Origin: Methanobacteriota archaeon
GTDB taxonomy: Archaea; Halobacteriota; Methanosarcinia; Methanosarcinales; Methanosarcinaceae
Length of the DNA: 32,821 nucleotides
Reading direction: 5' to 3'
Assembly (NCBI GenBank): GCA_016841625.1
Contig: JAENYU010000012.1
Span: forward strand, 35,620-68,440
This document shows positions 15,874-24,161 of the stretch, in pieces. Each line of letters starts with the position of its first letter. The first letter of the stretch is position 1. The position numbers were made by a program, and so were the translations under genes. The notes under the pieces are model-generated. The model was not told where the DNA came from. It searched no databases and worked only from the letters and a program-made list of their open reading frames with translations.

Positions 15874-18066
15874 TTACAAGCCTACCCCAAATATGTAGCC
15901 GGATGGCAGTATATGCCTGGCATGGTTGCTGACGATAGCCACCTTAACGCGCCCGGATACTGCAGGTGTAGCAGGTACGTTATCTACGCCATCCTGGGTT
16001 GTTTCGTCAACCGACATCTGGCTTATGCTGTGGAGCTCCATCGCACTGTTTCCCACTGGCTCAGGATAACGCGCTGTGGGTACCCACTTAGTATCTATGG
16101 TAGTCACGCCAAAGGCGTTTTTCAGGATGCCGTCAGTAATATACCAGCCAGTTGATGTCCAGCCATCTTCTCCCGATTCGACATCCTCAAAGAAATCGAT
16201 TTCATGGATCTCGATATCATCAACGTACATCATCTGGAGGTTGGCGGCCCCATCCTGCCAGGTGGTGAAATAGAGGTCAATCGTATGCCCTGCAAAGGGG
16301 CTCAGGTCCATAGATACCGGGATCCAACCTCCGCTGTTACCTGTGAAAGCATGCCAGCAGCCGGTGGCTTCATAGTCTATGGGCTCACGGCCATCAGGGG
16401 TATTGGGATTGTCCTGCGAATGGGCGATATAGTTCACCGTACCTGTAGAGTCCAGCGTGCACCACTCTCCAGTGTTTCTGTCGTAGACTTCCACATAGCC
16501 GTAGTCCCAGTCCTTCTCGATTTCGTATAAGGTGCTAAAGTTGAGAGTTGCCCCGTCAGTCGGGATCTCGAAAGTCTGGTAGAAGCTGCGCCATGCCCAT
16601 GCTTCGGTATCAGAATACCATTCGTAGGTTCCGCTGCAGGCGGGGGTGCCGGCAAAGTCCTCTCCATCAATTGAGGCGGGGGTCATCTTATCATTGTTAA
16701 AGCGGAAGTAGTGAGCTGTATACGGTTGAGATTCTATTCCACACCAGTCCGAAGATACACTGAATGGTGCTTTAACCGGTAGTCCCCACCACATATTGCT
16801 CATTGCATACTCAATGGAATAGCCCCAGGTATCAATGGTGCCGATCTCAAGGGTGTCATAACCATATTTTCCGCCTGCCTTCTCTGTATCATCCAGGTAA
16901 TTGGCGATGGTCCAGTAATCATAGATCTCATCAAAGGTATCGGTATAGCCTGAGGTCGCCAGTGTCTTTTCAATACCCTCTATACCATTAGCCTGTTCCT
17001 TTACAAGAGCAGTAGTAAAGGCCGATTCTCCATAATTCTCGTAGAGGTAGAGCTGAAACAGGTAACTTGCGCCGTAATTCTGCAACCCTCCGTCCCAGAA
17101 TGTGAGCGAGACTATCGGGTGGTATACCATATAGTAAGCGATGTGGCCTGCCGGGTGACCGTAACCGCACAGGTAACCGGCCAGATCCGCCAAACCTTCA
17201 TTAACCCAGATAGACTCGTCAGGATCCACGTCAAAGAGGATAAGGTGCTCAAACTCATGGGCAAAGATCCCCTCGTATAAAAAGGGACGTGCTGAATCAG
17301 GGCCGACTCTGTTTGTCCAGTCATAGCTGTCAATGTGCATCATGTTCTTATTGTTGGCAGCATCCTCACTGGCTGAGAAGTAGCCTGCAACATACGAAGT
17401 TTGAGTACTGTCGTAATACGCTGCATCCCTTATGTTATGGATAAGGATCCATGTTTTCTGTCCCTCATTCCCACGCGGCAATGGTTCTCCGAAGACCGAA
17501 GTATCCTCTGGATATATTACTGTGTCAAATTGGTCCAGTAGATAGCTCAACTGCGCGGTAGAGATGCGGTCCTCTGCCCTCCAGGTGCCAGATGGATTGG
17601 GGAAGACATACTCATCAGTAGCTGAATCGTATTTGTCGTAAGCCGCCTCCTCAATCAGAATGATCCCGTACGTGCCATCCATTACAACTACAAAAGTCTC
17701 GTCGTAATCAATGCCATAACCCATGTCAGCGACATTGATGGTCAGCTCTTCACCGATCTCAGCCGGTTTACCGGTAGGTGAAGCTTCAGTTGCTTTCGCC
17801 GACCCTACCTGGGCTGCATACTCGCGAATAGCAATTTCATTTTCCCCCAACATTTCAACGGTGGCATCCATCGTATCAGGGCCAACTGGAGCCATACTAT
17901 TGCGTGGAAACTCCATCTGGGAAGCGGATTCTGGGCTAGCTGCGGTGGCTTCGGCTGTTGATAAAATCAAGATAAAAATTAAGCCTGCTGAAAGTAAAAC
18001 ACTCAACAACTTTAGTTGAGTAGTAAGTTTCTCTTTCTCTATTATTTTGGATCCATTTTCTTTCAT
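15874..18066 (-). CDS. Secreted HExxH metalloprotease with InhA-like C-terminal domain
   Basis: This 730-residue protein starts with a basic segment and a hydrophobic stretch (about 18-40), probably a signal peptide or membrane anchor. The zinc site is HEFEH (270-274) with NEG (Glu290) 16 residues later, a gluzincin pattern like hyicolysin/M30. The C-terminal half has an immune-inhibitor-A-like beta domain (about 440-625: the segments NFSTLYEIEKDWDYGYVEVY and YFTTWQDGA...YVDDIEIHE). Asp- and Tyr-rich composition fits an exported protein. It would degrade extracellular protein. No C-terminal sorting signal is visible. GGAG lies 12 bases before the start. A pairing of M30-like catalysis with an InhA-like tail is unusual but not unknown. 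Confidence 0.8.
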   Translation of the reverse strand: MKENGSKIIEKEKLTTQLKLLSVLLSAGLIFILILSTAEATAASPESASQMEFPRNSMAPVGPDTMDATVEMLGENEIAIREYAAQVGSAKATEASPTGKPAEIGEELTINVADMGYGIDYDETFVVVMDGTYGIILIEEAAYDKYDSATDEYVFPNPSGTWRAEDRISTAQLSYLLDQFDTVIYPEDTSVFGEPLPRGNEGQKTWILIHNIRDAAYYDSTQTSYVAGYFSASEDAANNKNMMHIDSYDWTNRVGPDSARPFLYEGIFAHEFEHLILFDVDPDESIWVNEGLADLAGYLCGYGHPAGHIAYYMVYHPIVSLTFWDGGLQNYGASYLFQLYLYENYGESAFTTALVKEQANGIEGIEKTLATSGYTDTFDEIYDYWTIANYLDDTEKAGGKYGYDTLEIGTIDTWGYSIEYAMSNMWWGLPVKAPFSVSSDWCGIESQPYTAHYFRFNNDKMTPASIDGEDFAGTPACSGTYEWYSDTEAWAWRSFYQTFEIPTDGATLNFSTLYEIEKDWDYGYVEVYDRNTGEWCTLDSTGTVNYIAHSQDNPNTPDGREPIDYEATGCWHAFTGNSGGWIPVSMDLSPFAGHTIDLYFTTWQDGAANLQMMYVDDIEIHEIDFFEDVESGEDGWTSTGWYITDGILKNAFGVTTIDTKWVPTARYPEPVGNSAMELHSISQMSVDETTQDGVDNVPATPAVSGRVKVAIVSNHARHILPSGYIFGVGL

Positions 18067-18848
18067 TACTCTTCACTCCATTAAATAAATGCATCTGTTA
18101 TCTAATGTACAATTCTTCTCCAAATTTTATTTCATGTTTAAAAAACAAGAGCAACTTTATTCCAAAGTAATAACTATGCACCCTGGGGTTCGGCAGGTAA
18201 CCTTTTCTTCTTTATATCATCAAGAAGAGTAACTGTTCAGCCCGACAAAAACAATATCTATAACCATCTTTATGAAATTCAATCGGCAAATTTCTGTGAA
18301 TTGATTCATTTGATTGTTGGATATTGATTCTGTTTTTTCATTTCTCTGCCTTTAGTAATCAGGCTTCTCTGTTCATCAAAACCAATATCAATCAGCTGAG
18401 TTTTCCAGGCTGAATGGCTGCCTTAATATGTTTGGCTCTTTGCTGTTTTGTGCAGGTCGAAACTAATTTTCCAGGTAAAAAAGTAACAACACCAGAGAGA
18501 TAAACCTCGAACTTGAATGTGATTTTTTTATACTGAATCTTTTCAAAAAAGTGTTGCATCTACACTAGAAAGTTACTACACTATTTCCCATCCAAAACAA
18601 CAAAGTGCCACATTTTTACTAATAATATTTTTTTTATCTGTCCCGAATGCGGTACTTATTTTATTATGTTTCTATATAAAATTACTGAAAAAGTTCTCCC
18701 TGCATATAATCTGTATTATAACGATGCAATGAGTTTCTCTGCAGGGAAAAACAGAATCATAGAAATTTTTGTGAAAATGAAAAGAACTGCCTAAAGCAGG
18801 ATAAAATGTTACTGTCTTTTATCAAGTACTTATATTCCAACCGTATCT
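18067..18848. other. AT-rich intergenic region upstream of the metalloprotease
   Basis: About 780 bases with no supportable gene. On the minus strand a 29-codon stretch (LIDIGFDEQRSLITKGREMK..., about 18315-18405) reads like protein but is too short to identify and may be a decayed remnant. The start of the protease leader lies near 18070-18110. Confidence 0.4.
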
Positions 18849-19160
18849 TCAATTACTCGAAGTCTGCTTCATCAGTAAAAGCAATCCTTTCAAAATCTCT
18901 TTCGGGGAAGGCGGGTTTCCAGGGATTTTCATGTCCAAGGGCAGTATTTTGTCGACCCCTCCGAGTACGGCGTAGGATCCCTTGTATATCCCCCCCCGTC
19001 GCAGGCGTCATCTCCTACTGCGACCACGAATTTGGGGAAGGGCATGGCTTCATAGGTTTTTTTCACGGCTTCAGCCATGTTCAGGGTGACTGCTCCGGTT
19101 ACCAGCAGGACGTCGGCGTACCGCGGGGATGCCACGCATGGATTCGTTCTCTTTACGCTT
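18849..19160 (-). pseudogene. Broken small-subunit gene of the NuoB/group 4 NiFe-hydrogenase family
   Basis: The minus strand encodes VASPRYADVLLVTGAVTLNM followed by AEAVKKTYEAMP.PKFVVAVGDDACDGG, the hallmark of the 20-kDa subunit shared by complex I and energy-converting hydrogenases. At a run of eight C residues (about 18991-18998) the frame shifts. The continuing frame reads IYKGSYAVLGGVDKILPL, then IPGNPPSPKEILKG and ends at TGA (18849). The N-terminal part, with the first cluster-binding cysteines, is missing. No partner subunits are nearby, so this is a stranded fragment. It resembles forms with IPGNPP in place of the usual PGCPP. Confidence 0.8.
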
Positions 19161-19304
19161 CGAGCTCTTCACAGTAATGATTCATCAATGATATCGGCTA
19201 CAGTAATGATGCAGCAATGACACGGTAATGTCCTTCTACGCATCGGAACAAAATCGATCATAATATAAACCCCACGTACATATTATATTTCTCAGGTATA
19301 AGTT

Positions 19305-19727
19305 ATGAACGGGGAGTCTATCTTCGATTCAAGAAAGTGGTTTTTGATTGAACTGCTCGCTTGCCTCGGAAAAATAAAAGGAATAACCAAGCTTCAAAAA
19401 GTGGTTTTTCTCGGACAGGAAGAACTGGAGCTTCCAAGGCTTTTTCAGTTCGATGAATATCATTACGGGCCCTATTCCTGGGATTTGAGTGATATTCTTG
19501 AGGATATGATTATAACCGGTTTTGTGAGTGAAAAGAAAGAATATCATGATGACGGTGTAATTTACACTTACAGCCTTGCCGATACTGCCCTGGAACAGGC
19601 TGGAAAAATAGGCGTGTATATCCCTGAGAGCAAAAAAGATATGCTTATAAAATATTCAAAACTTCCAATGTTTGCAATATCCGAGTTTGTTTACCAGAAT
19701 TTCCTTCACGAGGGAATAGCCTCTTAA
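19305..19727 (+). CDS. Small SocA/DUF4065-like (Panacea-type) protein
   Basis: This 140-residue soluble protein has the pattern KLQKVVFLGQEE...FQFDEYHYGPYS.DLSDILEDMI..GFV, as in the DUF4065/SocA-like winged-helix family used as antitoxins or proteolytic adaptors. Archaeal forms with the YHYGPYS motif are largely uncharacterised. No toxin-like gene is adjacent: upstream is a pseudogene and downstream an ABC exporter on the same strand 450 bases away. The ribosome-binding site is weak (AGGT). Family assignment is tentative; that it is a real gene is likely given its clean frame and composition. Confidence 0.65.
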   Translation: MNGESIFDSRKWFLIELLACLGKIKGITKLQKVVFLGQEELELPRLFQFDEYHYGPYSWDLSDILEDMIITGFVSEKKEYHDDGVIYTYSLADTALEQAGKIGVYIPESKKDMLIKYSKLPMFAISEFVYQNFLHEGIAS

Positions 19728-19821
19728 TCCCTCACTCTTGCCTTTTCTATATACATTTTCGGTTTTCAGTTCGTAACTTCCGCTTTTATCCTTCCCTTTT
19801 TATGATACTTTTTACTCTTCC

Positions 19822-20032
19822 CTATCCTTTTTCTGCTTCCCCCTTTACAAAATCGGCCTCCTCTTCGAGAGGGATTTCTTCACAGAAAATTTTGATTCCG
19901 GTTTTAGCGGTGTTCGAGCCGACAAGCATGGCATAGGGCCTGTAGCTGCTTAGGGTCCCGTAGTGGAGTTCGAGCCTGGTTTCGAAGCCGCTTATTGAGC
20001 AGTCGAGGATGATATTGTTGTGGATGATTAGT
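19822..20032 (-). pseudogene. Unidentified C-terminal ORF remnant
   Basis: About 69 minus-strand codons (...HNNIILDCSISGFETRLELH..SYRPYAMLVGSNTAKTGIKIF...) end at TAG (19822-19824). The composition looks like real protein, but there is no start. The 5' side runs into a four-copy 14-base repeat that introduces stops. I do not recognise the family. Confidence 0.45.
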
Positions 20033-20079
20033 TTCGGATGATTAGTTTCGGATGATTAGTTTCGGATGATTAGTTTCGG
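20024..20079. repeat. Four perfect copies of a 14-base tandem repeat
   Basis: ATGATTAGTTTCGG is repeated four times without error (20024-20037, 20038-20051, 20052-20065, 20066-20079). It interrupts the ORF remnant on the minus strand and precedes the ABC transporter gene. The length is not a multiple of three, so copy-number change would shift any frame through it. Confidence 0.95.
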
Positions 20080-20176
20080 GAGCATTGTGTATCTCCTGAA
20101 GAAGCGGGCATGTGGGTATTTTTTCGTATTATGGACTGAATTAACTTTATTGCCCTATGAGGATATAGTTAATCGG

Positions 20177-21220
20177 ATGCATGTTGTTGAAGTTGAAGGA
20201 GTATCAAAGTCCTTTGGGGGAAAAGATGTCATCAGGGACATTTCCTTTTCCGTTGAAAAGGGAGAGATCTTCGGGCTGCTCGGGCCAAACGGGGCAGGGA
20301 AGACCACGCTCATCAGGATGCTCCTGGACATCATCAGGCCTGATTCGGGGGAGATCCGGGTTTTCGGGGCGTCCCTGGACCCTTCCGGAAAGGACAGGAT
20401 CGGCTACCTCCCGGAGGAGCGGGGGCTGTACCGGAAAACAAAACTTGTCGATATGCTGGTCTACCTGGCGCAGCTCAAGAACGTTTCCGGGAAGCAGGCC
20501 CGGGAAAACGCTGATACCCTGCTGCGGTCCCTCGGGCTCTACGAGTACAGGGGGAAAAAGGTTGAAGAGCTTTCCAAAGGGATGCAGCAAAAAATCCAGT
20601 TTCTTTCTTCAATTATCCACCACCCGGACCTGGTCGTCCTGGACGAACCCTTTTCGGGGCTTGACCCGATGAGCACAAAGACCATCAAGGACAGGATTCT
20701 CGATTACAGGAATGCCGGCAAGACTGTCATCCTCTCAACGCACATGATGGAACAGGCCCAGACGCTCTGCGACCGGATCCTGGTGGTCGACAGGGGCAGA
20801 AGCGTGCTTTACGGCAGCGTGGAAAGGATCCGGAAAGAGCGCGGGAAAAATTCCCTGCTTGTGGAATTTGCAGGGTATGGTTCCGTCCATGGCGAAGTGT
20901 ATGCTTCAGGTTATGGTTCCGGACATGATTCCGTCCATGGAGAAAGGTTTGGCTCAGAGTCTGGCGCAGGGAATGTCGCAGGAGGTAACGCGGGTGGCGA
21001 CGCTCTGAGCGTACTTCGTGGAATCCCCGGGGTCAGGAGAATTGTGGAGCACGAAGAAGATAATAAAAAGTTCGTGGAGATCTTTCCGGAGGAGGGTGCA
21101 GGTATGCAGGTGATTCTGGAGGAGCTTGTCCGGAGAGTCGAAGTCCTGCGTTTCGAGCAGGCACTCCCGTCCCTGAACGAGATTTTTATTGAAACGGTAG
21201 AGGCCAATGCCAATGAGTAA
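20177..21220 (+). CDS. ABC transporter ATP-binding protein (NatA-like)
   Basis: Started at 20177 (MHVVEVEGVSKSFGG), this is a 347-residue ATPase subunit; upstream ATGs lie in repeat sequence or lack a homologous lead. Walker A GPNGAGKTT (36-44), signature LSKGMQQ (132-138), Walker B LVVLDEP (152-158) and H-loop His189 are all intact. A Gly/Ser/His-rich insert with internal repeats (SVHGE, GYGS) spans about 232-275, between the ATPase core and the C-terminal domain. It overlaps the permease start by 14 bases, so the two form one translated unit. The family includes NatA-type Na+ or drug exporters; substrate is not determinable. Confidence 0.9.
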   Translation: MHVVEVEGVSKSFGGKDVIRDISFSVEKGEIFGLLGPNGAGKTTLIRMLLDIIRPDSGEIRVFGASLDPSGKDRIGYLPEERGLYRKTKLVDMLVYLAQLKNVSGKQARENADTLLRSLGLYEYRGKKVEELSKGMQQKIQFLSSIIHHPDLVVLDEPFSGLDPMSTKTIKDRILDYRNAGKTVILSTHMMEQAQTLCDRILVVDRGRSVLYGSVERIRKERGKNSLLVEFAGYGSVHGEVYASGYGSGHDSVHGERFGSESGAGNVAGGNAGGDALSVLRGIPGVRRIVEHEEDNKKFVEIFPEEGAGMQVILEELVRRVEVLRFEQALPSLNEIFIETVEANANE

Positions 21221-22460
21221 ATTTTCAGGAAAGGCTTTTACGGTTGCCAGGCACGAGTTCCTGAAAACCGTGAAGCGCAAGGAATTCCTTTTCATGACCT
21301 TCATTTTCCCTGTCTTCCTGGCCGGGATTACCCTTGTCCCTGCCCTGCTTGCCGGCATGACCCCTTCCGAAGACCAGAGCATAGGTTACGTCGACAGGAC
21401 CGGTTCCCTTGACTTTCCCGGGGAAGTCACAAACGGTGGATTTGCGGTGGGACCTTTCGGGGAAGAAACCACAACAATAGAGTTTGTCCGGTACGCGGAA
21501 ACTCCTGATGCCAGCCGGGCGCTCAGGGCCGGGGAGATCTCTTCCTACATCGTAATCCCCGTGGACTTCCTGGAGACCGGGGTAATCGAACTTTACGCCT
21601 CCGAAAAAGGAGTCACCGTCCCCAGTGTCGATCTTGCGGCAGACCTTTCCGATATCGTTGTCACCTCCCTCCTGCAGGACGAGGTGGACGAAGCCGTGCT
21701 CCAGAGGGTCAAGGACCCTGTTAACATTAAGCTGTTCGACATCGAGGAGAGCGGGGAAGCCAACGAGCAGGGTGTTGCGGATATCCTGGGGGACCTGGGT
21801 CTCCCTTTCCTCACTGCCTTCCTCCTCTTTTTCAGCATTTTTTCGTCATCAGGCTACCTCCTCCGCAGCGTCTCCGAAGAGAAGGAGAACAGGATTATCG
21901 AAGTCCTGCTCTCCTCCGCAACCCCCACCGAACTCCTGACCGGCAAGATCATGGGCCTGGGTGCAGTCGGCCTCCTGCAAATTACTGTCTGGATTTCCGC
22001 AGTCGCCCTGGGCGCCTCGTACGCCCTCCCTCTGAGCCTGAACCCTTTCCTGCTTTTCCTGGCTGTCGTCTATTTCCTTTTTGGCTATCTCTTTTTCGCA
22101 AGTCTCATGGCCGCAGTCGGAGCCATGTCCTCCTCTCTTCAGGAAAGCCAGCAGGTAGCCGGAATCTTCACTTTCGCAGCCGCAGTCCCCCTCATCTTCA
22201 TGCAGCTCCTGCTTACAAAACCTGACAGCCCCCTTGCCATCTTCCTCTCCCTCTTTCCCATTACCTCCCCTGTCGCAATGCTGGTTCGGATAGGGGCTAC
22301 GGAAGTGCCTTTTTACCAGATAGCAGTGAGCCTTTTCATCCTGATGCTCTCAATCCACGGCGTAATCATATTCTCCAGCCGCCTCTTCAGGGCTTACCTC
22401 CTTATGTACGGAAAAAGGCCGGCTGTCAGGGAGATCCTGAGGAATATGCGGGAAGGATAA
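21207..22460 (+). CDS. ABC-2 type permease (NatB-like)
   Basis: This 417-residue membrane protein starts at ATG 21207, inside the end of the ATPase gene; ATG 21213 is an alternative start. An N-terminal helix (about 25-50) is followed by a 145-residue extracytoplasmic domain and then about six helices from 195 onward, the usual ABC-2/NatB/YhaP layout. The cytoplasmic segment SEEKENRIIEVLLSS matches the conserved motif of the family. It forms the transport channel for the preceding ATPase. Exported sodium, antibiotics or lipids are all possible. Confidence 0.9.
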   Translation: MPMSKFSGKAFTVARHEFLKTVKRKEFLFMTFIFPVFLAGITLVPALLAGMTPSEDQSIGYVDRTGSLDFPGEVTNGGFAVGPFGEETTTIEFVRYAETPDASRALRAGEISSYIVIPVDFLETGVIELYASEKGVTVPSVDLAADLSDIVVTSLLQDEVDEAVLQRVKDPVNIKLFDIEESGEANEQGVADILGDLGLPFLTAFLLFFSIFSSSGYLLRSVSEEKENRIIEVLLSSATPTELLTGKIMGLGAVGLLQITVWISAVALGASYALPLSLNPFLLFLAVVYFLFGYLFFASLMAAVGAMSSSLQESQQVAGIFTFAAAVPLIFMQLLLTKPDSPLAIFLSLFPITSPVAMLVRIGATEVPFYQIAVSLFILMLSIHGVIIFSSRLFRAYLLMYGKRPAVREILRNMREG

Positions 22461-23037
22461 GTAAGTTTCCGGTTCATGTAATCTCGAATATTTTAGCCCT
22501 TATTATGGGACCCCCTGATCCCCAAAATAATGGGACTAATTGAAGAAACAGATATTCTATCGCCAGTGATTTATATTACCCCTCACATAATATTGATTGA
22601 TTCATAGGGGTAGAGAAACAAAGGATGGGGAAGCCGTACAACTTGATAGGTACGGGACTTCATTCAATTGTGGAAGATCCTTATGAATCACCCCTATATC
22701 GAGCTTTTTTTCACTTCAAGTTTCTAATTTCAAGCATTGTTTTTCCTTTCTGAAATAAGGTTTTTTTTTGTATGGCTTCTGTCCTTTTTTCATTTCAGGG
22801 AATTGGTGGAAGGTTTCAGCCGTCTCCGGGACATGTCCGGACCTTGCAAAAAGGAAGGGTCTGTATAAATAATAACGAAAGCTTCGAGAGCCGTGGCTGC
22901 TCTGACTCCGAGGACGGGGAAGGTCAGGAGGATGGGGAAGTTTCATGAGTTTGCTTTGGACGGGGCATCTTCGTTAAAAAATTGAGCAACTAAATGAAAA
23001 TACTTATAATGTATTACGGTATATTACAATTATTATA
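22461..23037. other. Intergenic region with structured and repeated sequence
   Basis: It holds the candidate three-way-junction element (22604-22697) and one member of a diverged repeat pair (about 22795-22945). No supportable gene is seen. An AT-rich promoter-like stretch (about 23000-23040) leads to the small Cys-rich ORF. Confidence 0.45.
22604..22697 (+). ncRNA. Candidate three-way-junction structured element
   Basis: ATAGGGGT (22604-22611) pairs with ACCCCTAT (22690-22697). Inside are a hairpin GAAG-CCGTAC / GTACGG-ga-CTTC (22630-22661) with a ten-base loop, and a second hairpin ATTCA...TGAAT (22662-22688) with an inner GGA/TCC. The junction strand 22612-22629 is purine-rich. The GAAGCC...GACTTC hairpin is reminiscent of the RNA at the right end of IS200/IS605 tnpB genes, so a decayed transposon end is the main alternative. 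The strand is uncertain because the pairing is symmetric. Confidence 0.4.
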
Positions 23038-23095
23038 TAATGTAATTTCAAAAAACCCCCATGAGCTAATGTAATTTCAAAAAACCCCACGGAGC
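23038..23095 (+). repeat. 29-base direct repeat leading into the small Cys-rich ORF
   Basis: Two copies (23038-23066 and 23067-23095) begin TAATGTAATTTC and end GAGC, differing at a few bases. A third partial TAATGTAAT follows at 23096, and the ORF start codon falls at its end. The second copy supplies the GGAGC that could serve as ribosome-binding site. Confidence 0.85.
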
Positions 23096-23102
23096 TAATG
23101 TA

Positions 23103-23285
23103 ATGGAATATTTATGTTATGAAGAATGCAATCAATGTCCTTCATACGAAGAAAATCTATACCCCACCCATTGTAGAAAAATGAACGAGGACATTAAAGT
23201 CGGAGGGGCTATGATTGGTGCAGAAAGAGTAGAAAAATACTGGGATGCAATAATTTGCGAACAAAAATCCGAGCATAAACTCTGA
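23103..23285 (+). CDS. Small Cys-rich protein, unknown function
   Basis: The 60-residue ORF has cysteines at 5, 9, 12, 24 and 52, with the N-terminal cluster C-x3-C-x2-C-x11-C suggesting a metal or iron-sulfur site. The start is supported by GGAGC eight bases upstream. No signal peptide is present. Small Cys-rich proteins are common in methanogens, but this one is not recognised, and non-coding chance cannot be excluded at this length. It stands alone between non-coding stretches. Confidence 0.5.
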   Translation: MEYLCYEECNQCPSYEENLYPTHCRKMNEDIKVGGAMIGAERVEKYWDAIICEQKSEHKL

Positions 23286-24161
23286 TTTGCCGCCGGTTCC
23301 CAAATTATCTTTAATTGAACTGAGGCGATAGGCAACAAAGTCTATGAAATTGCTATCGTCAAACGGAAAAACTTTCAGCAACAGGACATGTGGTTCCGAG
23401 TTTCATGCCTCATGTCTTGAGTACGATTTTTTTAAACTCCACATGCGGTAGTCCACTTTTTCGACATTTTTGGTTTTTTTGCTTTGAAAATATGCAGGTT
23501 GGTGAGGATTCGAATTTATAATGCCTTCATTAACCCCGAAAAGCTTTTTCTCTAATAATTGCAGGGTGCCCCCGCCAGCTTGTCTGGCGGCTCTCTTCTA
23601 AAATTAAAATGGAGTTTGGAATAGGAATCTCCAGTGAAATAACTTTTAAATTATATTATTCCATGACGGTTCATACCGTTTTTTTCCTTCCCCTAAACTA
23701 CAGTTCTTTTCCTGCTGCCTCGAATGTTTAAGGGGTTCCGGGGTCTGTGTCTGGAGAATGTAAAAAAGAAGGGTCTGTAAAGCCAATGAAGATGGCAAAG
23801 AGTAATGATGGCTCCGGTGGCGAGAACGAGGAGGATTCGGAGGATGGGGAAGGGTTTAATTGGATCAGTTTTCTGGCGGATTTTGGGATTTGCTATTATA
23901 ATCAACGTTGTGTATTTTGAATCATGACTGTGCAATTATTATCGGACAGTGGATTGGATATTGGCATGCAAAATAAATTGCATAGTAGAAATATTTTTAT
24001 ATGTTCAACACACTATTAATATTTAATTAGACTGTTTGTCGCTCCCTCTACTTCATGTTATTCTGTTTAAAGGGTATATTCGCAGCGTCTAAATTGGTAT
24101 TTTTGCGCAATCGAAATTGGTGCACCTGATGATTATTTTTATTCTAATTCGGTGAATATTT
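23286..24161. other. Intergenic region upstream of the large surface protein
   Basis: About 870 bases. It contains a perfect hairpin CCGCCAG-ctTGT-CTGGCGG (23572-23590) and the second member of a diverged repeat pair (about 23718-23865). It also holds an AT-rich leader with ATTAATATTTAATTA (about 24015-24030) that could supply the TATA box for the large gene. No convincing gene is seen. Confidence 0.45.

Noticed and set aside
18315-18405. Protein-like 29-codon minus-strand stretch
   Set aside because: Too short to identify and without a start; noted only as a possible remnant.
22630-22661. Group II intron domain V
   Set aside because: The hairpin has a two-base bulge, but the lower stem is only four pairs and the catalytic triad is not in place; no reverse transcriptase or intron ends are near.
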